Shown here: positions 56,879 to 64,000 of the stretch, one piece after another
Layout of the letters: each line of letters starts with the position of its first letter
How positions within the stretch are numbered: the first letter of the stretch is position 1
Assembly (NCBI GenBank): GCA_964501785.1
Contig: CAZCUD010000002.1
Span: 1 to 64,000, forward strand
Reading direction: 5' to 3'
DNA from: DATBSK01 sp964501785
Lineage (GTDB): Bacteria > Actinomycetota > Acidimicrobiia > IMCC26256 > PALSA-555
DNA length: 64,000 bases
Position numbers and translations under genes: made by a program
Notes under the pieces: generated by a model
The model's database searches: none
The model's input: only the letters and a program-made list of their open reading frames with translations
Told to the model about the DNA's origin: nothing

Positions 56879-57439
56879 TCATCCGGCAGGCTCGGCGTCG
56901 GCGAGGAGCGTCCGCAGGCGCAGCAGTGCCGTGCGGATCCGAGTCTTGGCGGTGCCGAGCGGGATGTCCTCGTGCTCCGCGACCTCGCGACCGCTCAGCC
57001 CGAGGACTCCGGTCAGCACGATCGCACGGCGCTGCTCCTCCGGCAGCGATCGCAACGCTCGGCGCAACCGGACGACGTCGTCGGTGACCACCGCGACGTC
57101 GTCGGGCCCCCGATCGGTCAACGGCGTCGCGATCGCGAGGAGCACCTCGGGGTCGAACGCGATCGGCCGTCGCACCCGGAGCTCGTCGATGGCGACGTTG
57201 CGGGTGATCGTGAGGAGCCAGGTCGCGACGCTCCCCCGGCGCGGGTCGTACGCGGCGGCGTGGCGCCAGGCGCGCACCATCGCCTCCTGGGCGACGTCCT
57301 CGGCGATGCGGTCGTCGCCGGTGATCGATCGCGCGAGGCCGTACGCACGACGCTGGAAGCGTGCGACGAAGGCCTCCGTCGCGCTGCGGTCGCCCGCCGC
57401 GAGGCCTGCACAGAGGGTTTCGTCGGAGACCGACCACAT
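56879..57439 (-). CDS. ECF RNA polymerase sigma factor (SigK-like)
   Basis: This 186-residue sigma-70 family regulator has region 2 (SATEAFVARFQRRAYGLARS, DVAQEAMVRAWRHAAAYDPR, GSVATWLLTITRNVAIDELR) and region 4 (LPEEQRRAIVLTGVLGLSGR, IPLGTAKTRIRTALLRLR). It pairs with the anti-sigma gene downstream. A cupredoxin gene is transcribed divergently across a 142-bp region with a dyad and may be its target. Confidence 0.93.
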   Translation of the reverse strand: MWSVSDETLCAGLAAGDRSATEAFVARFQRRAYGLARSITGDDRIAEDVAQEAMVRAWRHAAAYDPRRGSVATWLLTITRNVAIDELRVRRPIAFDPEVLLAIATPLTDRGPDDVAVVTDDVVRLRRALRSLPEEQRRAIVLTGVLGLSGREVAEHEDIPLGTAKTRIRTALLRLRTLLADAEPAG

Positions 57440-57510
57440 CGCGGTCCTACGAGCGAGCGCCGGACCCGGATTGGTCGCGCTCCCACCCGTCGCCTGCAGG
57501 CTACCGGCGG

Positions 57511-57532
57511 GGCCGCCAATCCGTTGGCGGCC
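57511..57532. promoter_or_regulatory. 22-bp dyad between sigma and cupredoxin genes
   Basis: GGCCGCCAA-TCCG-TTGGCGGCC is a perfect 9-bp inverted repeat centred between the divergent starts at 57439 and 57582. It could be an operator or a hairpin in the cupredoxin leader. Confidence 0.4.
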
Positions 57533-57581
57533 GACGTCCGTACTCCCGAGGACCGCCCGAGCCGTCCCGAGGGAGTGCCAC

Positions 57582-58109
57582 ATGCGAACGATCACGTCCG
57601 TCGCCGTCACCTTGGTCCTCGTCGGGACCGGTGCGCTCGTCGGGACCGGTGCGCTCGCGGGCGCGTCGGTGGCGACGGGCGACTCGCCGCCCGTCGAGAT
57701 CAAGGGCGAGGTCGACGACCACGGCACCGGGAAGGTCCGGAAGGGCAAGGCCGTGTCGATCGACGCCGACGACTTCTACTTCGAGAAGACGTACATCAAG
57801 GGGAAGGCGGGCGAGACCGTCGGCGTCACGATCGACAACACCGGCGCCGTGGACCACACGTTCACGATCGACGCCCAGGCCATCGACGAGGAGCTGCCCC
57901 CCGGCGACAGCATCGACGTCGACGTGCGCATCCCCGCGAACGGGAAGCCGGCGGTCTTCTACTGCCGCTTCCACAAGGCCTCGGGGATGCAGGGCGCCCT
58001 GTTCTCGAAGAGCGCGTCGAAGTCGCGGAGTGAGCGCGGCACGGGATCGACGAGCGGAGGTGGCGGCACCACCGGGACGACCGGCAGCCGCGGCGGCTAC
58101 GGCTACTGA
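57582..58109 (+). CDS. secreted cupredoxin-like copper protein
   Basis: This 175-residue exported protein has a signal peptide (MRTITSVAVTLVLVGTGALV then an exact repeat of VGTGAL) and a type-1 copper site: His in VDHTFTI, Cys and His in FYCRFHKASGM plus the Met. The C-terminus is low-complexity Gly/Thr/Ser (GSTSGGGGTTGTTGSRGG). GAGGGAG precedes the ATG. It may carry electrons or copper outside the membrane; divergence from an ECF sigma pair suggests stress-controlled expression. Confidence 0.88.
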   Translation: MRTITSVAVTLVLVGTGALVGTGALAGASVATGDSPPVEIKGEVDDHGTGKVRKGKAVSIDADDFYFEKTYIKGKAGETVGVTIDNTGAVDHTFTIDAQAIDEELPPGDSIDVDVRIPANGKPAVFYCRFHKASGMQGALFSKSASKSRSERGTGSTSGGGGTTGTTGSRGGYGY

Positions 58110-58423
58110 CGCCGGAGGCCGTGCCCGAAGAAGCCGCCCCGTGGGCGAGCGTGCGCGTGGTAGTGGTCAGGGATGTTGCGCATGTTGTCGTCGACGTAGT
58201 GCTCATAGCTGAAGTGCAGCTCGACGACCTCACCCAAGCGCGAGTGCATGTGCTCGAGCTCGTGGGACGACGGTGCAGTGCCGTGCGCACGCCACACCAC
58301 CATCGGGACGGCGCAGATCTCGCACTCCGCGATCCAGCACACGTCGTCCTCGTGGAACCACTCGGTGATGCGCGCCGCCTCGCAGAGGTCGCAGTCGTCG
58401 GCGAACGGACGCTCCGGGCTCAC
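58103..58423 (-). CDS. HIT-like protein with two CxxC pairs
   Basis: This 106-residue protein contains CDLC (residues 11-14), CEIC (34-37), and an H-x-H-x-H sequence HYHAHAR at 87-93, reminiscent of the HIT-domain active site. The family opens CxxC-x(n)-CxxC as in zinc-bound HIT proteins. GTG start, placed 17 bp after trpA on the same strand, so it is part of the trp transcript. Function unknown; nucleotide binding is a guess. It overlaps the convergent cupredoxin by 7 bp. Confidence 0.6.
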   Translation of the reverse strand: MSPERPFADDCDLCEAARITEWFHEDDVCWIAECEICAVPMVVWRAHGTAPSSHELEHMHSRLGEVVELHFSYEHYVDDNMRNIPDHYHAHARPRGGFFGHGLRRQ

Positions 58424-58440
58424 GCCGCGCTCCTGTCCCG

Positions 58441-59211
58441 TCACCGGTCCAACGCCTGCCTGAGCTCCCGAACGAGCTCGTGCGCCGACTCGGGCCCATC
58501 TCCGCGCAGGACCCGAGCCATGAGCGCGCTCCCGACGATGACCCCGTCGGCCGCCGCGGCGGCCTCGACGGCCTGGGCAGGCGTGGAGATGCCGACGCCG
58601 AGCAGCACCGGCAGATCGGTGACCGCCTTGCACCGCTTCCCCATCGCGACGGCCTGCGACGCGAGGTGCTCGCGCTCGCCGGTGACGCCCATCAGCGAGA
58701 CGCCGTAGACGAAGCCGCGCGAGCGGTCGCAGATCGCGCGCAGCCGGTCGTCGGTCGTCGTGGGCGCCGCGAGCAGGACCGTCTCGACGCCCGCGTCGTC
58801 GGCGGCCGTACCCCAGCCGTCGAGCTCGTCGAGCGGGAGGTCGGGGACGATCGCTCCGTCGATCCCGGAGCCGGCGAGCGACGCCGCGAAGCGCTCGTGG
58901 CCCGCGTGGTGCACGGTGTTGTAGTAGGTCATGACGACGAGCGGGACGTCGACGTCGAGCGCCCGCGCGTCGCTGATGATCCCCTCGGGCGTGGCGCCGT
59001 CGCGCAGGGCCCGTTGCGAAGCCTCCTGGATCGTGACGCCGTCCATCACGGGATCGGAGAAGGGGATGCCGAGCTCGACCGCGTCGGCCCCCGCGTCGAC
59101 GACCGCGCGGACGACGTCGCACCAGTCGTCGCCGAGACCGCCGGTGACGTACGGGACGAGGAGCTTGGCGCCGGACTCGCGGCGCGCTCGCAGGTGTCGC
59201 TCGAGGTTCAC
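58441..59211 (-). CDS. trpA: tryptophan synthase alpha subunit
   Basis: This 256-residue TIM-barrel enzyme cleaves indole-3-glycerol phosphate. It has the catalytic Glu in AVELGIPFSDPVMDG and Asp in GAIVPDLPLDE, and the phosphate-binding region LLGVGISTPAQ. The start overlaps the trpB stop by ATGA or GTGA. Last trp gene of the cluster. Confidence 0.95.
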   Translation of the reverse strand: MNLERHLRARRESGAKLLVPYVTGGLGDDWCDVVRAVVDAGADAVELGIPFSDPVMDGVTIQEASQRALRDGATPEGIISDARALDVDVPLVVMTYYNTVHHAGHERFAASLAGSGIDGAIVPDLPLDELDGWGTAADDAGVETVLLAAPTTTDDRLRAICDRSRGFVYGVSLMGVTGEREHLASQAVAMGKRCKAVTDLPVLLGVGISTPAQAVEAAAAADGVIVGSALMARVLRGDGPESAHELVRELRQALDR

Positions 59212-60428
59212 GGCGCGGAAGGCCCGAGCACCCGCTCGGCGACCTGGGCCGCGTCCTTGTCACCGCGCCCCGAGAGGGTCAGGAGGACGGTCGAGCCCGT
59301 CGGCACGGTGCGCCCTGCCTCGCGTGCGAGCCAGCCGATCGCGTGGGCCGACTCGAGCGCGGGGACGATCCCCTCGGTCTCGGCGAGGAGGCCGAACCCG
59401 GCGATCGCCTCGTCGTCGGTCGCCGCCAGGTAGCGGGCGCGGCCCGACGCGGCGAGGGCGGCGTGCTCGGGCCCGACACCCGGGTAGTCGAGTCCGGCGC
59501 TGATCGAGTGCGCCTCGAGGATCTGGCCGTGCTCGTCCTGGAGGTAGAGGGAGCGCGCGCCGTGCAGGACACCCGGGACGCCGCGAGCGACGGAGGCGCC
59601 GTGCTGCCCGCTCTCGAGGCCGAGCCCGCCGGCTTCGACGCCGACCAGGTTCGCGTCGGTGTCGAGGAAGGCGATGAACGTCCCGATCGCGTTCGACCCG
59701 CCACCGACGCAGGCGACGACGTAGTCGGGATCGGCGCCACCCATGAGGTCGCGGCACTGCGCCCGGGCCTCGTCGCCGACGACCCGCTGGAGCTCGCGGA
59801 CGATCATCGGGAACGGGTGCGGACCGACGACCGATCCGATGCAGTAGTGGGTGCTCTCGACGGTGGCCACCCAGTCGCGCAGCGCGTCGTTGATCGCGTC
59901 CTTGAGCGTCGCGCTCCCCGACTCGACGGGGATCACCTCGGCTCCGAGGAGTCGCATCCGGAACACGTTGAGCGCTTGGCGCTCGACGTCGACGGCTCCC
60001 ATGAACACGACGCAGTCGAGGCCGAACAGCGCGCACGCGGTCGCGGTGGCGACGCCGTGCTGGCCCGCACCGGTCTCGGCGATGACCCGCTGCTTCCCCA
60101 TCCGTCGCGTCAGCAGCGCCTGGCCGAGCACGTTGTTGATCTTGTGCGACCCGGTGTGGGTGAGGTCTTCGCGCTTGAGCAGCACGCGCACGCCCAGGCG
60201 CTCCGAGAGCCGATGGCACTCGGTCACCGGGGTCGGGCGCCCCGCGTAGCCGGTGAGGAGCGCGTCGAGCTCACCCCGGAACTCGGGCGACGCCCACGCG
60301 GCCGTGAACTCGCGCTCGAGCTCTTCGAGCGCGGGCACGAGCGTCTCGGGGACGAAGCGACCGCCGAACTCGCCGAATCGACCGAGCCCGCTCGGGCCCG
60401 CGGTGGCTGGTGACCGATCAGCTGTCAT
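59208..60428 (-). CDS. trpB: tryptophan synthase beta subunit
   Basis: This 406-residue PLP enzyme joins indole and serine. The PLP lysine is in KREDLTHTGSHKINN, the phosphate loop in CVGGGSNAIG, and the substrate segment GRFVPETLVPALEEL near the N-terminus. It overlaps trpF and trpA by 4 bp each, so trpF-trpB-trpA are coupled. Confidence 0.97.
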   Translation of the reverse strand: MTADRSPATAGPSGLGRFGEFGGRFVPETLVPALEELEREFTAAWASPEFRGELDALLTGYAGRPTPVTECHRLSERLGVRVLLKREDLTHTGSHKINNVLGQALLTRRMGKQRVIAETGAGQHGVATATACALFGLDCVVFMGAVDVERQALNVFRMRLLGAEVIPVESGSATLKDAINDALRDWVATVESTHYCIGSVVGPHPFPMIVRELQRVVGDEARAQCRDLMGGADPDYVVACVGGGSNAIGTFIAFLDTDANLVGVEAGGLGLESGQHGASVARGVPGVLHGARSLYLQDEHGQILEAHSISAGLDYPGVGPEHAALAASGRARYLAATDDEAIAGFGLLAETEGIVPALESAHAIGWLAREAGRTVPTGSTVLLTLSGRGDKDAAQVAERVLGPSAP

Positions 60429-61123
60429 CGGGTGACGTCGGCCTGCCAGTCGTAGAGGGGTGCCGTCGCCGGCACCCAGTCGTCGGACTCGATCTCTGCG
60501 CCTGCCTGGCGCGCCGCCTCGAGGAAGCGCTGCAGGCGCCGGGGGTCCTTGCGCCCGTTGGCCGGACGGTCATCGGTACCGTCGACCTCGACCCCGGTCG
60601 CCACGTCGACGCCCCACGGTCGGACGCGCCGGATGGCGTCGGCCACGTTGTCGGGGGTCAGGCCACCGGCGAGCAGCAGGCGCGACCCGGCAGGGAGCCC
60701 CTCGGCCAGCGCCCAGTCGAACACCCGCCCCGACCCCGGCTCGGCCGAGTCGAGCAGCACCACGTCGGCGCCGCTCTCACCCGCCTGGGCGATCGCAGGG
60801 TCGCCGGCGCGGAACCCCTGGATGAGGAAGGGGACGCGTTCGCGCACGAAGCGCACCTCGCTCTTGGGCTCGCGACCGTGCAGCTGCGCGCCACCGAGGC
60901 CGGCGCTGTTGACGATCTCCACCACCCGCTCCGGGCGCTCGTCGCGGAACACCCCGACCGTCGTGGTGCCGGGTGGGAGGCGCTTGAGGATGTCGCGCAC
61001 CACGCTGGGGGTGACCTGGCGCGTGCTGCCGGGCGCGAAGTTGAAGCCGAGGGCGTCGGCACCGAGCGCGACGGCCAGCAGCGCGTCCTCCTCGTTCGTG
61101 ATCCCACAGATCTTCACGAACAT
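60425..61123 (-). CDS. trpF: phosphoribosylanthranilate isomerase
   Basis: This 232-residue TIM-barrel enzyme starts MFVKICGITNEEDALLAVAL (Cys7 catalytic), has AQLHGREPKS (His-type substrate site) and LLAGGLTPDNVADAI with the final WGVDVATGVEVDG. A C-terminal tail of ~25 residues ends YDWQADVTR. ATG with TACCGT 7 nt upstream. Confidence 0.95.
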   Translation of the reverse strand: MFVKICGITNEEDALLAVALGADALGFNFAPGSTRQVTPSVVRDILKRLPPGTTTVGVFRDERPERVVEIVNSAGLGGAQLHGREPKSEVRFVRERVPFLIQGFRAGDPAIAQAGESGADVVLLDSAEPGSGRVFDWALAEGLPAGSRLLLAGGLTPDNVADAIRRVRPWGVDVATGVEVDGTDDRPANGRKDPRRLQRFLEAARQAGAEIESDDWVPATAPLYDWQADVTR

Positions 61124-61130
61124 CCCGATG

Positions 61131-61136
61131 ACGGTA
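61131..61136 (-). promoter_or_regulatory. trpF -10 box (TACCGT)
   Basis: TACCGT lies 7 nt before the trpF ATG. Together with the upstream dyad at 61162-61198 it forms the divergent control region between trpF and the enoyl-CoA hydratase gene. Confidence 0.45.
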
Positions 61137-61161
61137 CCGGACGGCGACCCCCATCCCTGAT

Positions 61162-61198
61162 GCGTATCTCGAGCCCGGGGCTCGGGCCCGAGATGCGC
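61162..61198. promoter_or_regulatory. dyad between trpF and enoyl-CoA hydratase
   Basis: GCGTATCTCG (61162-61171) pairs with CGAGATGCGC (61189-61198) with one wobble, and an inner GAGCCC/GGGCTC overlaps it. Position between divergent promoters suggests an operator; the regulator is unknown. Confidence 0.35.
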
Positions 61199-61231
61199 AC
61201 GGGGGAGGGCGGGTTAGCCTCGCTCGCTGAC

Positions 61232-62020
61232 ATGAGCGCCGACGAGGGTGTGCTGGTCCGGTACGAGCGCGACGACCACGTCGCCACGATCACCTACGAC
61301 CGCCCGGAGAAGCTGAACGCGATCACCGGCGCGCTGCGCGCCCAGCTCAACGCCGCCTGGGAGCGGTTCCGCGACGACGAGGACGCCTGGGTCGGCATCG
61401 TCACCGGGGCCGGTCGGGCGTTCTGCGTGGGCGCCGACCTGGCCGACGGCGCGGGGGCGGCCGGGTCGTGGCCCGGGTCGTTCTGGGAGATCCCGACGGT
61501 GAACTCGTTCGAGTCGGGACTCGAGGTGTGGAAGCCGACGATCGCAGCCGTCAACGGCTACTGCCTCGGCTATGGGCTCACTGCGGCGAGCGCGTGCGAC
61601 TTCGTCATCGCGGCCGACGACGCCCAGTTCGGGATGCCCGAGGTGCGTCTCGGGGTGCCGACCATCGTCGGCGCGATGCGCCTGCCCCGCCGGGTCGGCA
61701 TGCAGCATGCGCTCGAGCTGCTGCTGACGGGTGATCGCATCGACGCCGAGCGCGCTCGGGAGATCGGGCTCGCGTGGAAGGTCGTGCCCCGCGCCGACCT
61801 GCTCGACGAGGCTCGCGCGCTCGCGGATCGCCTGTGTCAGGGCGCGCCCCTCGCCGTGCGGGCCGTCAACGAGATGGCGCATCGGGGTTCGAACGTCCCC
61901 TGGGAGGACGCGGTGCGGATGGGCGAGGCGATGCGTCGTCTCGTCGCGGCCACCGACGACGCCGCGGAGGGCATGCGGGCGGCTCGCGAGAAGCGTCCGC
62001 CTCGTTGGACCGGTCGCTGA
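61232..62020 (+). CDS. enoyl-CoA hydratase/isomerase family protein
   Basis: This 262-residue crotonase-fold protein has the oxyanion-hole segments VTGAGRAFCVGADLAD and AAVNGYCLGYGLTAASACDF, and the C-terminal CoA-contact helices. It likely acts in fatty-acid or amino-acid side-chain breakdown. It interrupts the trp genes in the opposite direction. TAGCCT lies 11 nt before the ATG. Confidence 0.9.
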   Translation: MSADEGVLVRYERDDHVATITYDRPEKLNAITGALRAQLNAAWERFRDDEDAWVGIVTGAGRAFCVGADLADGAGAAGSWPGSFWEIPTVNSFESGLEVWKPTIAAVNGYCLGYGLTAASACDFVIAADDAQFGMPEVRLGVPTIVGAMRLPRRVGMQHALELLLTGDRIDAERAREIGLAWKVVPRADLLDEARALADRLCQGAPLAVRAVNEMAHRGSNVPWEDAVRMGEAMRRLVAATDDAAEGMRAAREKRPPRWTGR

Positions 62021-62044
62021 GCCCGGCCGCCCCCAGACCGTTCT

Positions 62045-62083
62045 GGCGTCAGCAGACCCGGCCCAGACGGGTCTGCTGACGCC
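62045..62083. terminator. 16-bp hairpin between convergent genes
   Basis: GGCGTCAGCAGACCCG, a 7-nt loop, then its perfect complement. It separates the enoyl-CoA hydratase (stop 62020) and trpC (stop 62093), which converge, so it can stop transcription from both sides. No T tracts. Confidence 0.75.
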
Positions 62084-62092
62084 GAAAGGCGG

Positions 62093-62899
62093 TCAGCGCG
62101 TGGCGATCGAGCTCAGGGCGCCGACGAGGGCGGTGGGGTCATCGGCCTTCACGAGAGCCTCGCCCACGAGCACCGCGTCGAAGCCGGCGTCGGCCATGCG
62201 CCGGGCGTCGTCGACCGAGCGGATCGCGCTCTCCGCGACGGACACGACCTCGTCGGGGAGGCGATCGACGAGACGCTCTCCCACCGTGAGGTCCTCGGCG
62301 AAGCTGCCGAGGTCGCGGGCGTTGACGCCGATCCACCGCGCGCCGATCGAGAGCGCGCGGTCGAGCTCGGTGTCGTCGTGGACCTCGACGAGCGGCGAGA
62401 GACCCAGGTCGCACGCCAGCTCGTGCAGCTCACGCAGGTAGCCGTCGTCGCGCAGCGCCGCGACGATGAGGAGGATCGCGTCGGCACCGATCCCCTTCGT
62501 CTCGAAGACCTGATCGGCGTCGATGGTGAAGTCCTTGCGGAGCACCGGCGTCTCCGGCGCGGCCGCCCGGGCCGCCTGGAGGTCGGCGACCGACCCCCCG
62601 AAGTAGGGGCCGTCGGTGAGCACCGACAGGCACGCAGCCCCGCCCTCCTCGTAGGCCGCGGCGGTCGTCGCCGGGTCGAGGTCGGGCGCGAGGTCGCCCT
62701 TCGACGGCGAACGACGCTTGATCTCGGCGATCACCGCGAGACGGTGCTCCTCACGCGACCGGGCACGGATCCGCGCGATCACGTCACGCGGCTGCGGCGC
62801 GTCGACCGCCGCCTTGCGGAGCGCGTCGCGCGCCTGTGGCTGGTGCAGCAGCGTCACCTCGTCGCGCTTCGTCACGAGGATCTCGTCGAGCACGCTCAC
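62093..62899 (-). CDS. trpC: indole-3-glycerol-phosphate synthase
   Basis: This 268-residue TIM-barrel enzyme catalyses ring closure in tryptophan synthesis. Visible motifs are IAEIKRRSPSKGDLA (catalytic Lys), VLRKDFTIDADQVFETKGIG and GARWIGVNARDL, ending in VLVGEALVKADDP. I chose GTG at 62899 because the family starts with VLDEILVTKRDEV. It is separated from trpF by the inverted hydratase gene. Confidence 0.95.
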   Translation of the reverse strand: MSVLDEILVTKRDEVTLLHQPQARDALRKAAVDAPQPRDVIARIRARSREEHRLAVIAEIKRRSPSKGDLAPDLDPATTAAAYEEGGAACLSVLTDGPYFGGSVADLQAARAAAPETPVLRKDFTIDADQVFETKGIGADAILLIVAALRDDGYLRELHELACDLGLSPLVEVHDDTELDRALSIGARWIGVNARDLGSFAEDLTVGERLVDRLPDEVVSVAESAIRSVDDARRMADAGFDAVLVGEALVKADDPTALVGALSSIATR

Positions 62900-63000
62900 C
62901 CGATCAGTGTGACAGACCACCGAGAGCACGACCCCCGCCTACGTGCGTCTCTCGACCCGCCTCACGACGGTGAGCGACGCAACGAGAACAGGCATGTCGG

Positions 63001-63006
63001 TACGAT
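63001..63006 (+). promoter_or_regulatory. -10 box (TACGAT) of the beta-glucosidase gene
   Basis: TACGAT ends 6 nt before the ATG at 63013 (3 nt before an alternative GTG), the leaderless pattern. Confidence 0.45.
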
Positions 63007-63012
63007 CCGGTG

Positions 63013-64000
63013 ATGCCGACGACGTTTCCCGAGGGCTTCGTGTGGGGGACCGCGACCGCGGCCCATCAGACCGAGGGATCCAACTGGAACAACGACTGGT
63101 GGGCGTGGGAGCACGCACCCGACACGGTGGTCGAGGAACCTTCGGGCGATGCCACCGACCACTACTGGCGCTACCCCACCGACCTCGACATCCTCGTCGA
63201 GCTCGGCTTCGGCGCGTACCGCTTCTCGCTCGAGTGGTCGCGGATCGAGCCCGAGGAAGGCGAGTGGTCGAGCGCACAGCTCGACCACTACGCGCGCATG
63301 ATCGACGCGTGTCACGACCGCGGCTTGCTCCCGGTGGTGACGTTCCACCACTTCACCACGCCCCGCTGGTGCGCCGAGGACGGGGGGTGGACCAACCCGC
63401 GAACCGCGGAGCGATTCGCTCGGTTCTGCGAGCACGCCGTCGCGCGCCTGGGTGATCGCATCTCGTTCGCCTGCACGATCAACGAGCCCAACATCGTGGC
63501 GTTCATGGGCTACCTCATGGGCCTCTTCCCGCCCGGTCGCCGCGACGACCTCGAGAGCTACGTGCGGGCGAGGGACACGCTCCTCGACGCGCACCGCCGC
63601 TCCTACGACGCACTCAAGGCCGGGGCGGGCGACTTCCCCGTCGGCCTGACGCTCTCGATGAGCGACTGGGCGGCGGAGCCGGGCGAGGAGGACAAGATCC
63701 ACGAGTACCGGTCGAACCACGAGGACCCGTACCTCGAAGCGGCCCGCGGGGACGACTTCTTCGGCGTTCAGGCCTATTCGCGCACCCGGGTCGGTGCGGC
63801 CGGCGTCATCGGGCCCGAGCCCGGGGTCGAGGTGCTGCCCATGGGCTACGAGTACTGGCCCGCCGCCGCCGAGGCGTCGATCCGCCACGCGGCGGAGGTC
63901 ACGGGGTGCCCGCTCTACGTGACGGAGAACGGGATCGGCACCGACGACGACGATCAGCGCGTTTCGTACCTGCGCGACTCGCTCGCGGGCGTCGGCCGCA
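63013..64000 (+). CDS. glycoside hydrolase family 1 beta-glucosidase, 3' end beyond the window
   Basis: The first ~329 residues of a GH1 enzyme are present. It starts MPTTFPEGFVWGTATAAHQT and contains the acid/base Glu in CTINEPNIVAF and the nucleophile Glu in LYVTENGIGTDD, so both catalytic residues are here and only ~70-100 C-terminal residues are missing. GH1 enzymes hydrolyse beta-glucosides or galactosides. No transporter is adjacent inside the window. Confidence 0.93.
   Translation, partial: MPTTFPEGFVWGTATAAHQTEGSNWNNDWWAWEHAPDTVVEEPSGDATDHYWRYPTDLDILVELGFGAYRFSLEWSRIEPEEGEWSSAQLDHYARMIDACHDRGLLPVVTFHHFTTPRWCAEDGGWTNPRTAERFARFCEHAVARLGDRISFACTINEPNIVAFMGYLMGLFPPGRRDDLESYVRARDTLLDAHRRSYDALKAGAGDFPVGLTLSMSDWAAEPGEEDKIHEYRSNHEDPYLEAARGDDFFGVQAYSRTRVGAAGVIGPEPGVEVLPMGYEYWPAAAEASIRHAAEVTGCPLYVTENGIGTDDDDQRVSYLRDSLAGVGR

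Noticed and set aside
61232..62020. The hydratase as a tryptophan-pathway gene (for example trpE or trpG replaced).
   Set aside because: Crotonase-fold motifs are clear and there is no link to anthranilate synthesis.

Overview
The window is one high-GC (roughly 70%) actinobacterial segment. Gene content and order point to an uncultured member of class Acidimicrobiia or a close relative. The evidence is a uvrC-rapZ-yvcK-gap-pgk-tpiA-secG block, a uvrA-uvrB-coaE-rpsA-polA-ANTAR block like the mycobacterial one, an F420-type luciferase-like oxidoreductase, a bacterial P450, a DUF3558-like lipoprotein, and many genes with a TAnnnT box only 6-10 nt before the start codon (leaderless transcripts). 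A 100-N gap at 47641-47740 shows that this is an assembled scaffold.

Layout. 1-11.8 kb: a 45-bp tandem repeat at the edge, a small basic protein, an ABC-2 exporter coupled to an arylsulfatase, and scattered metabolic and hypothetical genes. 11.8-17.7 kb: tRNA-Leu(GAG) and a complete dipeptide/oligopeptide ABC importer (A-B-C-D-F). 17.8-23.5 kb: secG, tpiA, pgk, gap, yvcK, rapZ and a DUF5317 protein; whiA, normally between yvcK and gap, is absent. 23.6-26.1 kb: a 29-codon peptide gene with a FliA/WhiG-like promoter, perfect Shine-Dalgarno and hairpin, then a membrane GGDEF-EAL protein. 26-44 kb: nucleotide-excision repair (uvrC, uvrA with a LexA box, uvrB), nadA with a structured leader, coaE, an AbiEi/DUF559 gene flanked by structured repeats, rpsA, polA and an ANTAR regulator. 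44-47 kb: acyl-CoA dehydrogenase, an odd tRNA with anticodon CAA, and a P450 whose stop lies inside that tRNA. 47-55 kb: a type II fatty-acid synthesis locus (fabZ divergent from fabD, biotinyl-like protein, fabH, fabG, acpP, fabF, carboxyltransferase, fabI). 55-58 kb: peroxiredoxin, dienelactone hydrolase, an ECF sigma/anti-sigma pair and a divergent cupredoxin. 58-63 kb: trpC, trpF, trpB and trpA with a HIT-like gene and an inverted enoyl-CoA hydratase. 63 kb to the end: a truncated GH1 beta-glucosidase.

The most unusual signal is in the fatty-acid locus. Junction repeats of 14, 68 and 86 nt (all 2 mod 3) form mini-ORFs whose stop and start codons overlap (GTGA or TGATG), linking one gene to the next. 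The 68- and 86-nt elements share hairpins with the same GTACC loop and different stems. A hairpin from the 86-nt element recurs, with compensatory stem changes, in the 45-bp repeat at the window edge. Other candidates are the repeat-flanked AbiEi/DUF559 cassette, the 29-aa peptide unit next to the c-di-GMP enzyme, a biotinyl-fold protein without its lysine, and the nadA leader.
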